Positions 34,867 to 43,782 of a stretch of 64,000 bases of DNA are shown one piece after another. Made by a program: the position numbers and the translations under genes. The stretch is from BACL11 sp945865535 (GTDB lineage Bacteria > Bacteroidota > Bacteroidia > Flavobacteriales > BACL11). The notes under the pieces were generated by a model. The model made no database searches, had not been told where the DNA came from, and saw only the letters and a list, made by a program, of their open reading frames with translations. The first letter of the stretch is position 1. Every line of letters begins with the position of its first letter. The stretch is taken from the NCBI GenBank assembly GCA_947502765.1, contig CANNBA010000008.1, forward strand, positions 1 through 64,000, written 5' to 3'.

Positions 34867-36582
34867 TTAATAATCTGGGTCCAATCCTAATTTTATTCTT
34901 AGGATTTCTAATTGAGGATTTTCATCCAACATTTTTTTAAATTTATCTTTATTAGTATATGGAATATTAGTCTTTTCTACTGCCACTATTTTAGTTGTAA
35001 TTTCTATCCTGTCATTTTCTAATTTGTTTCTTAAATATTCTAAAATGATATATTTCTCTTCTAAAATCATTTCTGCCTGAGCTGCATTACTCAAAGGTAA
35101 TTCTATCAAATATCCTTCCAAAAGCTTAGGATTATGCACCCCTAAAGTAATCCCAAGGTTTGATTTTCCTTTTTCTTTGACAAAGATAATTAGAGCCTTC
35201 CATTGTTCAAGTAATTTTGTTTCAGAAAAATCGGTATCTCTAACACTTAGGTGAGATTTATCTTCTTTAACAATTTCTTTATTTTCTTTAAATGAACTAT
35301 TAATAGAAATCAATGATGATTTCTTTTTGGTTCCTAAATTAAGTTTAATACCAGTACCCATTTTAACATCTTGGAAAACTGGTATTTCTTCTTTTTTATT
35401 ATTTTCTGCAATTCTCTCAACAGAAACCTCTCTTGTAGCATCATTTATACTTACTACAAAACTTTTAGAGTTTTTTTTTTGATCCCCATCAAAACCAATT
35501 GAAGAAATTCTCATTAAAGTGAGTTCCACCAACAACCTCTGATTATTTGTTGTTTTGTATTGCACATCACACTCATTGCACAAATTAAGTGCTGCTAACA
35601 AAAAATTTAATTCGCATCTTTTGGACTGCTCTAAATACTTGTTTTGCAAACTGTCCCCTTTTTCTAAAAGCTGAATGGTACTTTCATCTTTTGAAACAAG
35701 CACATCTCTTAAATGATCGGCCAAACCGTTAATAAAATGATGACCATCAAATCCATTTTCTAGAATCTCATTATAAATATTCAACAAGTGTTTAATATCA
35801 TTTTTCAAAAGAGCATCCGTAACCTTAAAATAATAATCGTAATCCAAAATATTTAAGTGCTCAATTACAATTTTATAAGTAAGCTCTTTATCAGAAAAAG
35901 AAATCAACCTATCAAACAAAGAAAGAGAATCACGCATAGCGCCATCAGCCTTTTGAGCAATTAAATGCAAGGCTTCTTTTTCAGCACTAACGCCTTCACT
36001 TTTGGCAACAAAATCCAAATGAGCAGCAATGTCATTGACTCCAACTCTTTTAAAATCAAAAATCTGACATCTGGATAAAATAGTAGGAATAATCTTATGT
36101 TTTTCAGTTGTTGCCAGTATAAACTTAGCATGCTTTGGGGGCTCTTCCAATGTTTTTAAAAAAGCATTAAAAGCTGAAGTTGAAAGCATATGAACCTCAT
36201 CAATTATGTAGATGTTATACGTCCCAGCCTGAGGAGCAAATCGAACCTGATCAACTAAATTTCTAATATCATCAACAGAATTGTTAGATGCTGCATCAAG
36301 CTCATGTACATTAAATGAAGCCCTCTCATTAAATGATTTACACGAGACGCATTCATTACAAGCTTCAATATTATCAGAAATATTTTCGCAATTAATTGTT
36401 TTGGCTAAAATACGAGCACAAGATGTTTTTCCCACGCCTCTTGGCCCACAAAACAAAAAAGACTGAGCCAACTGATTTGATTTTATGGCATTTTTTAATG
36501 TTGATGTAATTGAAGATTGCCCAACCACAGAATCAAAAGTTGTAGGCCTGTATTTTCTAGCAGAAACAATAAAATCACTCAT
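34867..36582 (-). CDS. dnaX: DNA polymerase III subunit gamma/tau
   Basis: DnaX is the clamp-loader ATPase. With the ATG at 36582 the product has 571 residues; an upstream in-frame ATG (36609) would add nine unconvincing residues. P-loop GPRGVGKTS lies at 46-54, zinc-binding cysteines are at 65, 75, 78 and 81, and IIDEVHML and the LSRCQIFDF SRC motif follow. The oligomerisation domain runs to about 365. At codons 368-371 there is a run of ten As; either +1 or -1 slippage there leads to a stop within four to seven codons. That would give a 372- or 375-residue gamma-like protein. Confidence 0.94.
   Translation of the reverse strand: MSDFIVSARKYRPTTFDSVVGQSSITSTLKNAIKSNQLAQSFLFCGPRGVGKTSCARILAKTINCENISDNIEACNECVSCKSFNERASFNVHELDAASNNSVDDIRNLVDQVRFAPQAGTYNIYIIDEVHMLSTSAFNAFLKTLEEPPKHAKFILATTEKHKIIPTILSRCQIFDFKRVGVNDIAAHLDFVAKSEGVSAEKEALHLIAQKADGAMRDSLSLFDRLISFSDKELTYKIVIEHLNILDYDYYFKVTDALLKNDIKHLLNIYNEILENGFDGHHFINGLADHLRDVLVSKDESTIQLLEKGDSLQNKYLEQSKRCELNFLLAALNLCNECDVQYKTTNNQRLLVELTLMRISSIGFDGDQKKNSKSFVVSINDATREVSVERIAENNKKEEIPVFQDVKMGTGIKLNLGTKKKSSLISINSSFKENKEIVKEDKSHLSVRDTDFSETKLLEQWKALIIFVKEKGKSNLGITLGVHNPKLLEGYLIELPLSNAAQAEMILEEKYIILEYLRNKLENDRIEITTKIVAVEKTNIPYTNKDKFKKMLDENPQLEILRIKLGLDPDY
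35471..35480 (-). other. A10 slippage site in dnaX
   Basis: On the coding strand the sequence is CAA AAA AAA AAC at codons 368-371, ten consecutive As. Losing one A gives a frame ending after KKTLKVL. Gaining one A ends after KKKL. In Thermus thermophilus a similar A-run in dnaX makes gamma by transcriptional slippage. Confidence 0.6.
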
Positions 36583-36695
36583 TATTTTAAAAATTGAAAT
36601 ACCAAACACAAAACTAATATTTATTGCAAAATATTAGCCAAATAAATCATCAAATTAAAAACTGTTAGTAATTATGTATAATTGAATGTTTTTAG

Positions 36696-36703
36696 TAAAT
36701 TTG
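36696..36703 (+). promoter_or_regulatory. Predicted -7 box of the rpsF operon
   Basis: TAAATTTG fits TAnnTTTG and is followed by CAGCCC, the same start region as rrn P1. The leader to rpsF is about 40 bases. No TTG lies at the ideal upstream distance. Confidence 0.55.
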
Positions 36704-36749
36704 CAGCCCATAAAAATTAATTGAATTATTAACAAACACAACAGAATAG

Positions 36750-37097
36750 ATGAATACTTACGAAACTGTTTTCATAATGAATCCCGTTTTATCTGAAGAT
36801 CAGGTAAAGGAAACAGTACAAAAATTTGTTGGCCACATAAAGACCAATAAAGGAGCTGTTACTCATGAAGAAAACTGGGGGCTAAAGAAGTTAAAATACG
36901 CCATCCAAAAGAAAAAAACAGGTTTTTACTACCTATTAGAATTCCAGGCAGATGGAGAAATTATTAATGATTTTGAAGTTGAATTCAAAAGAGATGAACG
37001 CGTTATCAGATGGCAAACCGTACGATTAGACAAATTCGCTTTAGAATATGCCGAAAGAAGAAAAAAGAAATTGAGTACTAACGCTAAAGAAAAATAA
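36750..37097 (+). CDS. rpsF: 30S ribosomal protein S6
   Basis: The 115-residue protein has the S6 core: YETVFIMNPVLSEDQV, a central ENWGLKKLKYAI and a basic C-terminal tail. S6 binds S18 and the platform of 16S rRNA. It heads rpsF-rpsR-rplI; unlike many bacteria, no ssb lies between. The region before the ATG is A-rich without a Shine-Dalgarno sequence. Confidence 0.96.
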   Translation: MNTYETVFIMNPVLSEDQVKETVQKFVGHIKTNKGAVTHEENWGLKKLKYAIQKKKTGFYYLLEFQADGEIINDFEVEFKRDERVIRWQTVRLDKFALEYAERRKKKLSTNAKEK

Positions 37098-37099
37098 TC

Positions 37100-37366
37100 A
37101 TGGCAAACACAGATGTTAAATATTTAGATCCTGTAGATGTAGAATTAAGAAATAAAAATAAATATTGCCGGTTTAAGAAAATGGGAATTACTTATATTGA
37201 TTATAAAGACCCTGATTTTTTAATGCGTTTCTTAAACGACCAAGGTAAAATTCTACCAAGAAGAATTACTGGCAATTCATTAAAATTTCAAAGAAGATTA
37301 GCTGTCTCGGTAAAAAGAGCAAGACAAATTGCTTTACTACCTTATGTAGCTGATAATTTAAAATAA
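37100..37366 (+). CDS. rpsR: 30S ribosomal protein S18
   Basis: The 88-residue protein includes the S18 hallmarks IDYKDPDFLMRFLNDQGKI, RRITGNSLKFQRR and VKRARQIALLPY. It partners S6 on the 30S platform. It begins two bases after the rpsF stop and is co-transcribed with it. Confidence 0.96.
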   Translation: MANTDVKYLDPVDVELRNKNKYCRFKKMGITYIDYKDPDFLMRFLNDQGKILPRRITGNSLKFQRRLAVSVKRARQIALLPYVADNLK

Positions 37367-37386
37367 TCTTAACAAGATAAGCAATT

Positions 37387-37830
37387 ATGGAAATTATATT
37401 AAAACAAGATGTAGAAAAGTTAGGTTTCAATAATGAGATTGTAACTGTAAAAAATGGCTTTGGGAGAAACTTTCTTATCCCAAAAGGACTAGGGATTTTA
37501 GCAACAGAATCAGCAAAAAAAGTACTAGCAGAAAACTTAAAACAACAAGCTAGAAAAGAAGCCACTGAAATTACTGCTGTTAATAAAATAGCAGAAGCTC
37601 TGCCTCAATTGGATATTGTACTTAAAGCAAAAGTTGCTGAAGCAGGAAATAAATTATTTGGCTCAGTTAAAACCTCTCAATTTACTGATGCTACTGCTGC
37701 TTTAGGAGTAGAAATAAATGCTAAATTTGTAAAGCTTCCTAAAATTAAAGAACTAGGAACTTATGATGCAGAAATAAGATTACACAGAACTAAAAGTGTA
37801 ACTGTCTCTTTTAAAGTAATTGCTGGATAA
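37387..37830 (+). CDS. rplI: 50S ribosomal protein L9
   Basis: The 147-residue protein shows the N-terminal rRNA-binding domain (MEIILKQDVEKLGFNNEIVT, then GFGRNFLIPKG), a connecting helix and the C-terminal domain (LFGSVKTSQ). L9 affects reading-frame maintenance. It is the last gene of the rpsF operon, followed by a terminator. Confidence 0.96.
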   Translation: MEIILKQDVEKLGFNNEIVTVKNGFGRNFLIPKGLGILATESAKKVLAENLKQQARKEATEITAVNKIAEALPQLDIVLKAKVAEAGNKLFGSVKTSQFTDATAALGVEINAKFVKLPKIKELGTYDAEIRLHRTKSVTVSFKVIAG

Positions 37831-37851
37831 ATAAATACAGCAGATGATTTA

Positions 37852-37881
37852 AAGAGCCAAACTTAACCGTTTGGCTTTTTT
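37852..37881 (+). terminator. Rho-independent terminator after rplI
   Basis: AGCCAAAC and GTTTGGCT form a perfect 8-bp stem around TTAACC, followed by a T-run. It ends the rpsF-rpsR-rplI transcript. Confidence 0.92.
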
Positions 37882-37945
37882 ATTGTTCTATTTTAAAGCT
37901 ATAATATTCTATTTAAATTTCGATAAAATTATAAATCCAAATTAT

Positions 37946-37953
37946 TACATTTG
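37946..37953 (+). promoter_or_regulatory. Predicted -7 box of aconitase gene
   Basis: TACATTTG matches TAnnTTTG, 26 bases before the ATG and downstream of the rplI terminator. No clear -33 element. Confidence 0.5.
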
Positions 37954-37979
37954 CAATTAAGTTAAATAAGACAGAACTC

Positions 37980-40247
37980 ATGGCATTTGATATTGAAATG
38001 ATAAAAAAGGTGTACCAAAAGTATCCTGAAGCAATTCAAGCTGCAAGAAAAATCACTAAGAAACCCTTAACACTAGCAGAGAAAATTTTATATACACATC
38101 TGTGGGATGGAAATGCAACACAAGAATTTAAAAGGGGAAAAGATTATGTAGATTTTTCCCCTGATAGAGTAGCAATGCAAGACGCTACTGCTCAAATGGC
38201 TCTTTTGCAATTTATGCAAGCTGGAAAAAGTAAAGTGGCAGTACCTTCAACTACACATGCTGATCATTTAATACAAGCAAAAATTGGTGCTGACAAAGAT
38301 TTACAAGAAGGGATCAATCAAAATAATGAAGTTTTTACTTTTCTTTCCTCAATATGTAATAAGTACGGAATTGGATTTTGGAAACCAGGAGCTGGAATTA
38401 TTCATCAAGTAGTTTTAGAAAATTATGCTTTTCCAGGAGGAATGATGATTGGAACAGACTCTCACACGGTAAATGCTGGAGGATTAGCAATGGTTGCTAT
38501 TGGTGTTGGTGGTGCTGATGCTGTAGATGTAATGGCTGGAATGGCCTGGGAATTAAAATTTCCAAAATTAATTGGGGTAAAACTTACAGGAAAATTAAAT
38601 GGCTGGACTGCGCCTAAAGATGTTATTTTAAAAGTTGCAGGAATTCTTACTGTAAAAGGTGGCACAGGGGCAATAATTGAATATTTTGGGGAAGGAGCAA
38701 TTTCTTTGTCTGCTACCGGAAAAGGAACTATCTGTAATATGGGGGCTGAAATTGGGGCAACAACTTCTACTTTTGGATATGATAAAAGTATGGAGAGATA
38801 CCTAAGAGCAACTGATAGAGATGATGTAGCAGATGCGGCAAATGAAATAAAAGAGCATTTAACTGGAGACACAGAAGTTTATGCAAATCCAGAAAAATAC
38901 TTTGATCAAGTAATTGAAATTAATTTAGATCAGTTAACGCCACACCTAAACGGGCCTTTCACTCCAGATTTAGCAACACAAGTTGGAGAAATGAATGAAA
39001 AAGCTACTAAAAACGGATGGCCTTTAGATATAGAATGGGCACTGATTGGATCTTGCACCAACTCTTCTTATGAAGATTTAACCAGAGCAGCATCTATTGT
39101 TGAGGATGCTGTAAATAAAGGTCTGAAACCAAAAGCCATTTTGGGAATAAACCCAGGCTCGGAACAAGTAAGATTTACTGCTGAAAGAGATGGCCTAATT
39201 GACATATTTAATAAATTTGAAACTACTAAAATATTCACTAATGCCTGCGGCCCATGTATCGGACAATGGGATAGAGAAGGTGCTGATAAAAAAGAAAAAA
39301 ATTCTATCGTTCATTCTTTTAACCGAAACTTTGCAAAAAGAGCAGATGGCAATCCAAATACACATGCTTTTGTAGGATCTCCTGAAATGGTAGCCGCTAT
39401 TGCAATTTCAGGAAGGTTAGATTTTAACCCGGTGACCGATACTCTTACAAATCAAAATGGAGAGCAAGTAAAACTAGCAGAACCAACAGGACATGAACTA
39501 CCTCCTAATGGATTTGCAGTAGAAGATAATGGCTATCAAGCTCCAGCAGAAGATGGAAGCAATATTGAAGTAATTGTAAATCCTGAATCAAATAGATTGC
39601 AATTACTAACTCCTTTTAAAGCTTGGAATGGAAAAAATATAACAGGAGCAAAACTTTTAATAAAAGCAGAAGGAAAATGTACTACCGACCATATTTCTAT
39701 GGCTGGACCTTGGCTAAGATATAGAGGCCATTTAGATAACATCTCTAATAATTGTTTAATTGGGGCAGTAAATGCTTTTACAGGAAAAACAAATGCAGTT
39801 TTGAATCAGGTGAATGGAAAAATTGATGAAGTGCCAAATGTAGCAAGAGCATACAAGGCCGTAGGAATTACTTCAATTGTAGTTGGAGATCATAATTATG
39901 GTGAAGGTTCGTCAAGAGAACATGCTGCAATGGAACCAAGACATCTTGGAGTGTTGGCTGTAATTGTAAAATCATTTGCAAGAATACACGAAACAAACCT
40001 TAAGAAACAAGGAATGTTAGGACTTACTTTTGCAAATGAAAGTGACTATGATTTAATACAACAAGATGATACTTTTAACTTTACTGATTTAGCTGACTTT
40101 AAGGAAGGAAAAAAATTAACTTTAGAAGTGAAGCACAAAAACGGAACGATTGACTGTATACTTTTAAATCACACTTATAACAAAGCTCAAATCGATTGGT
40201 TTAAAGCAGGTTCTGCACTTAACTTAATTAGAGAACAAAATTCTTAA
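37980..40247 (+). CDS. acn: Aconitate hydratase
   Basis: Aconitase isomerises citrate to isocitrate in the TCA cycle using a [4Fe-4S] cluster. The 755 residues fit the mitochondrial-like aconitase: TDSHTVNAGGLAMVAIGVGG, a cluster cysteine in GSCTNSSYEDL and two more in NACGPCIGQWDR, then the swivelling domain with DHNYGEGSSREHAAMEPR. It is transcribed on its own from a promoter after the rplI terminator. icd and mdh are also in this window, but not adjacent. Confidence 0.96.
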   Translation: MAFDIEMIKKVYQKYPEAIQAARKITKKPLTLAEKILYTHLWDGNATQEFKRGKDYVDFSPDRVAMQDATAQMALLQFMQAGKSKVAVPSTTHADHLIQAKIGADKDLQEGINQNNEVFTFLSSICNKYGIGFWKPGAGIIHQVVLENYAFPGGMMIGTDSHTVNAGGLAMVAIGVGGADAVDVMAGMAWELKFPKLIGVKLTGKLNGWTAPKDVILKVAGILTVKGGTGAIIEYFGEGAISLSATGKGTICNMGAEIGATTSTFGYDKSMERYLRATDRDDVADAANEIKEHLTGDTEVYANPEKYFDQVIEINLDQLTPHLNGPFTPDLATQVGEMNEKATKNGWPLDIEWALIGSCTNSSYEDLTRAASIVEDAVNKGLKPKAILGINPGSEQVRFTAERDGLIDIFNKFETTKIFTNACGPCIGQWDREGADKKEKNSIVHSFNRNFAKRADGNPNTHAFVGSPEMVAAIAISGRLDFNPVTDTLTNQNGEQVKLAEPTGHELPPNGFAVEDNGYQAPAEDGSNIEVIVNPESNRLQLLTPFKAWNGKNITGAKLLIKAEGKCTTDHISMAGPWLRYRGHLDNISNNCLIGAVNAFTGKTNAVLNQVNGKIDEVPNVARAYKAVGITSIVVGDHNYGEGSSREHAAMEPRHLGVLAVIVKSFARIHETNLKKQGMLGLTFANESDYDLIQQDDTFNFTDLADFKEGKKLTLEVKHKNGTIDCILLNHTYNKAQIDWFKAGSALNLIREQNS

Positions 40248-40257
40248 AATAAAAACC

Positions 40258-40265
40258 TATCTTTG
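40258..40265 (+). promoter_or_regulatory. Predicted -7 box of the T9SS protein at 40270
   Basis: TATCTTTG lies four bases before the ATG, which predicts a leaderless transcript. The same four-base spacing is seen at dapD. No TTG is seen upstream. Confidence 0.45.
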
Positions 40266-40269
40266 TAAT

Positions 40270-42222
40270 ATGAAAAGATTATTAGTTGCTTTAATTTTTA
40301 TAGCACCGCAACTTTTATTTGCTCAATCTCCCAATTGTATTGGTGCAGAACCATTTTGCACAGGCACAACCGCTACTTTTGCCGCATCTACAAATACTAC
40401 TGCTCCAGTAGGGCCGTTCTATGGTTGCTTAAACACTCAGCCTAATCCGGCATTTTATTATCTGCAGATTGATCAGCCTGGAAATTTAACAATCAACATG
40501 TTTAGTACACCTCTTGTTGATATCGATTTTATTTGCTGGGGGCCATTTACTGATCCAACTACTATGTGTGATAGTTTAACTCAAGCGTATGTAGAAGATT
40601 GCAGCTATTCTGCTGCGCCAATAGAAGATTGTGATATAATGAATGCGGTAACAGGGCAATTCTATGTTTTATTAATTACAAATTTCTCCAATCAAGCTTG
40701 TAATATTGACTTCTCTCAAACAGGTGGAAATGGAACAACAGACTGTTGTATTTTAGGTGATGCTGGTCAAGATAATAATTTCATAGCTTGCAATAGCGAT
40801 CCTTCATTTATATTGGAAAGCGAATTAAATGGAGCGCCAGCTTCTGGAGGCACTTGGTATGATAATAGTTGGAATATCATCAGCAATACCTTTAATCCTG
40901 TAAATGGAACAAGTGGTATATATTCTTATGTCGTTCAATCAACACCTACTCCAGGCTCAAGTGTGCCCTGTCCAGATGATACCTCTTTTCTCACTATTAG
41001 TATCAATCCTGATCCAATCATTATTTTTCCCTTATTAAATGATCTTTGTACAAATGAACCTCCATTAATCCTAAACAATGCCACTCCAGCAGGTGGAGTG
41101 TACTCCGGTAATGGAGTAAATGCAGGTATATTCACTCCAAACAACTTAATACTAGGGAGTAACACTATTACTTACAACATAACTGATGCTAATGGATGCT
41201 CTGATGTTGAAACACAAACAATAACTGTTAATGAAACTCCAAATGTATCCTTAGGTTTAGACACGCAAATACCTTGCAGGTCAACAATCACAATCACACC
41301 AATCCTTATTGGGGGAGCAACTCCTTATGCTTATTTGTGGAGTGATGGATCAATATCTTCTGACTTAACAGTTAGTGATGGTCTAATTGATTTAATTGTT
41401 ACTGATGCTAATGGATGCATTGAGTCGGATGATGTAGTAATCACACAAGATATTACTCCAGTTGCAACAATAAGCGGTGGTGGACCTATCTGTGATGATG
41501 GCACAACCACTAATATCGATTTTACTTTTACTGGCTTATTGCCATGGAATTTGACGTATACAAATGGAAGCATTTCTGCAACAATTAACAATATAAATTC
41601 AAGCAATTACTCTATAATAACTTCAAATTCTGGGCAATACAATATACTATTAGCAGACGATCCTAATGCCTGTAATGCAGATATAATTGGAGGAAATATT
41701 ATCGTAACCGTAAACCCTCTTCCAACTCCTGTGATTAATCCGGATTTTTACGAACTATACACCGGAGAAGAAATAGCTTTAACAGCTGGGACATATGCTG
41801 ATTACTGGTGGTATGATAGTAATGATTCTCTTATCTTTAGGAATGAAATTCTTATTGTGGACTCTACTTTAACAACCTATTTAGTAGTGGAAAGTGAGAA
41901 AGGATGTTTTGGAACCTCAGCAACTGCACAAGTTGCATACATACCAAGAGTTATATTCTTCATCCCTAATACATTTACTCCTAATGGAGATGAGCACAAT
42001 GACCTACTAGTGACTATAGGTGATAATATAGCAACTTTCTATATGGTTATAGCTAACAGGTGGGGGGAAGTTGTTTACACAACAAATGATATTAATAAAT
42101 TCTGGGACGGTAAGTTTCAAGGGAAACCTGCAGAGCAAGGAACTTATAGCTATCAAGTTGATATAATAGGGACAGATAAAAGACCATTCAATAACTCTGG
42201 AACCGTTAATGCTATTTATTAA
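40270..42222 (+). CDS. T9SS type B sorting-domain surface protein
   Basis: The 650-residue exported protein has a signal peptide (LLVALIFIAPQLLFAQ) and then a cysteine-rich N-terminal domain (about 20-160, CIGAEPFCTGTTATF). Ig-like and SprB-like repeats follow (GGATPYAYLWSDG near 350-362; TDANGC twice). The C-terminus is a gliding-type domain (IPNTFTPNGDEHNDLL, then NRWGEVVYTT and GTYSYQVDI). The surface role is unknown; adhesion or gliding is likely. It is separate from aconitase, judging by its own promoter. Confidence 0.87.
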   Translation: MKRLLVALIFIAPQLLFAQSPNCIGAEPFCTGTTATFAASTNTTAPVGPFYGCLNTQPNPAFYYLQIDQPGNLTINMFSTPLVDIDFICWGPFTDPTTMCDSLTQAYVEDCSYSAAPIEDCDIMNAVTGQFYVLLITNFSNQACNIDFSQTGGNGTTDCCILGDAGQDNNFIACNSDPSFILESELNGAPASGGTWYDNSWNIISNTFNPVNGTSGIYSYVVQSTPTPGSSVPCPDDTSFLTISINPDPIIIFPLLNDLCTNEPPLILNNATPAGGVYSGNGVNAGIFTPNNLILGSNTITYNITDANGCSDVETQTITVNETPNVSLGLDTQIPCRSTITITPILIGGATPYAYLWSDGSISSDLTVSDGLIDLIVTDANGCIESDDVVITQDITPVATISGGGPICDDGTTTNIDFTFTGLLPWNLTYTNGSISATINNINSSNYSIITSNSGQYNILLADDPNACNADIIGGNIIVTVNPLPTPVINPDFYELYTGEEIALTAGTYADYWWYDSNDSLIFRNEILIVDSTLTTYLVVESEKGCFGTSATAQVAYIPRVIFFIPNTFTPNGDEHNDLLVTIGDNIATFYMVIANRWGEVVYTTNDINKFWDGKFQGKPAEQGTYSYQVDIIGTDKRPFNNSGTVNAIY

Positions 42223-42276
42223 GATTGTACTAAGTGCTTAAAAATCAAGGCAACTCAAAAGCAACAAACTATATAG

Positions 42277-42723
42277 CTAAAAGACAGGAACACCCTTCAA
42301 AAAAAGAATCTGATTTTTTTCATAATCCATCTCACAACAAAAGTGCTGCAAACCATTAGTCACTACTAGGTATTTTACCTTTAGCTTGAAATTATATCTA
42401 GCAATCTGATCAAAAGTATCTTGTGTAATCTTCATGCTTGGTGCTTTGCACTCAACAATCATATTTGGTATTCCCTCAACATTATAAAGCACAATGTCTG
42501 CTCTAGTTTTTAAATTATTATACTTTATCATTTGCTCTACCCCCATCAAACCAAATGGATAATTTTTATCTTTATTTAAATAATGAATAAAGTGTTGGCG
42601 CACCCACTCCTCTGCAGTTAGTTTAAAATATTTTTTTCTTACTACATCAAAAACTTGTGTAGTTGCTTCAACTAATTTAGTTTTGAGCACAACATTAGGC
42701 AAGTTTAGTTTTGGTAAATCCAT
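42277..42723 (-). CDS. HsdR N-terminal-like nuclease-fold protein
   Basis: The 148-residue protein resembles the N-terminal nuclease domain of type I restriction HsdR (HSDR_N_2). It has a PD-(D/E)xK core: ADIVLYN and then MIVECKAP, with the acidic residues and lysine in place. No helicase, methylase or specificity subunit is nearby, so it is not a restriction system. A lone gene of this type next to holA is common in Bacteroidota, as far as I recall. It is divergent from holA with a 12-base gap. The function is unknown; DNA processing is possible. Confidence 0.75.
   Translation of the reverse strand: MDLPKLNLPNVVLKTKLVEATTQVFDVVRKKYFKLTAEEWVRQHFIHYLNKDKNYPFGLMGVEQMIKYNNLKTRADIVLYNVEGIPNMIVECKAPSMKITQDTFDQIARYNFKLKVKYLVVTNGLQHFCCEMDYEKNQILFLKGVPVF
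42682..42713 (+). promoter_or_regulatory. Promoter of holA within the divergent gene
   Basis: TTTG (42682-42685), a 20-base spacer and TAGTTTTG (42706-42713) fit the Bacteroidota promoter. The predicted start lies about 15 bases before the holA GTG. The whole promoter is inside the coding sequence of the divergent nuclease-like gene. Confidence 0.6.
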
Positions 42724-42735
42724 AAAGCAAAATAA

Positions 42736-43737
42736 GTGAATTATACAGAAATCATAGGCTCAATAAGTACTAAAGATTTACAGCCCGTTTATTTTTTAAT
42801 GGGTGATGAGCCCTATTATATTGACAAACTTTCTGATGAATTTGCTAAAAATGTACTTAGCGCTGAACAGCAAGAATTCAATCAAGTTACGCTTTACGCA
42901 AAAGACATAACTACTGAACAAGTCATTGCAGAAGCAAAACAATTTCCATTTGGTTCGGAAAAAAGAGTTGTGATTGTAAAAGAAGGGCAACAACTAAAAA
43001 ACATAGAACTATTAGATGCTTACCTAGACAATCCTCAGCCTAATACAGTATTGGTAATCTCTTACAAAGAAAAATCAATTGATAAAAGAAAAACATTTGG
43101 AAAGAACTTAGCTAAAAAATGTGTTGTTTTTGAAAGCAATAAACTTTATGATGATAAAATCCCCTCTTGGATTTTAGCTTATGTAAATGAAAACGAATAT
43201 ACAATTAACAATAGCGCAACAGCTGTACTTGCAGAATATCTAGGATCTGATTTATCAAAAATTACCAATGAGTTAGATAAGCTCATGCTAGTTGTAAAAA
43301 AAGAAGAACAAATCACCACAAAACTTATTGAATATCATATTGGTATTAGTAAAGATTATAACGTGTTCGAATTGCAAAATGCTCTTGGGGAAAGAAATGT
43401 AGTAAGGGCCAACCGAATTATTAATCATTTTTCTGAAAATACAAAAACCCATCACATTGTGCCTGTATTAAGCGCATTATTTTCTTTCTTTCAAAAAATA
43501 ATCATCTATCATTTTCTAGAAGATAAAAGCTCAAAATCTGTTGCTAGCGCACTAAAAGTAAACCCTTTTTTTGTAAGCCAATACCAAAAGGCTGCAAGAA
43601 ATTACAACAAACAACAACTCTTTTCCATCTTTGAGTTTCTTAAAGAATATGACCTTAAAAGTAAAGGCGTCAACAATAAATCTACTGACCAAAGTGGACT
43701 CTTAAAAGAGCTTATTTTCAAAATCCTTCACACATAA
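42736..43737 (+). CDS. holA: DNA polymerase III subunit delta
   Basis: The delta subunit opens the beta clamp within the clamp loader. The 333-residue protein begins near PVYFLMGDEPYYIDKL (18-33), the usual HolA opening, followed by an AAA+-like fold without an intact P-loop and a C-terminal collar domain. The start is GTG. Its partner gamma/tau (dnaX) is 6 kb away. Confidence 0.88.
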   Translation: MNYTEIIGSISTKDLQPVYFLMGDEPYYIDKLSDEFAKNVLSAEQQEFNQVTLYAKDITTEQVIAEAKQFPFGSEKRVVIVKEGQQLKNIELLDAYLDNPQPNTVLVISYKEKSIDKRKTFGKNLAKKCVVFESNKLYDDKIPSWILAYVNENEYTINNSATAVLAEYLGSDLSKITNELDKLMLVVKKEEQITTKLIEYHIGISKDYNVFELQNALGERNVVRANRIINHFSENTKTHHIVPVLSALFSFFQKIIIYHFLEDKSSKSVASALKVNPFFVSQYQKAARNYNKQQLFSIFEFLKEYDLKSKGVNNKSTDQSGLLKELIFKILHT

Positions 43738-43757
43738 TATTACTCTCTTTAATTAGT

Positions 43758-43765
43758 TATATTTG
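43758..43765 (+). promoter_or_regulatory. Predicted -7 box of the TonB-dependent receptor
   Basis: TATATTTG followed by CC, with 17 bases to the ATG. No -33 TTG at the usual distance. Confidence 0.5.
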
Positions 43766-43782
43766 CCTCCAATTTTTATAAA

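Noticed and set aside
42277..42723. Type I restriction system
   Set aside because: Only an HsdR N-terminal-like domain is present, without helicase, methylase or specificity genes nearby.
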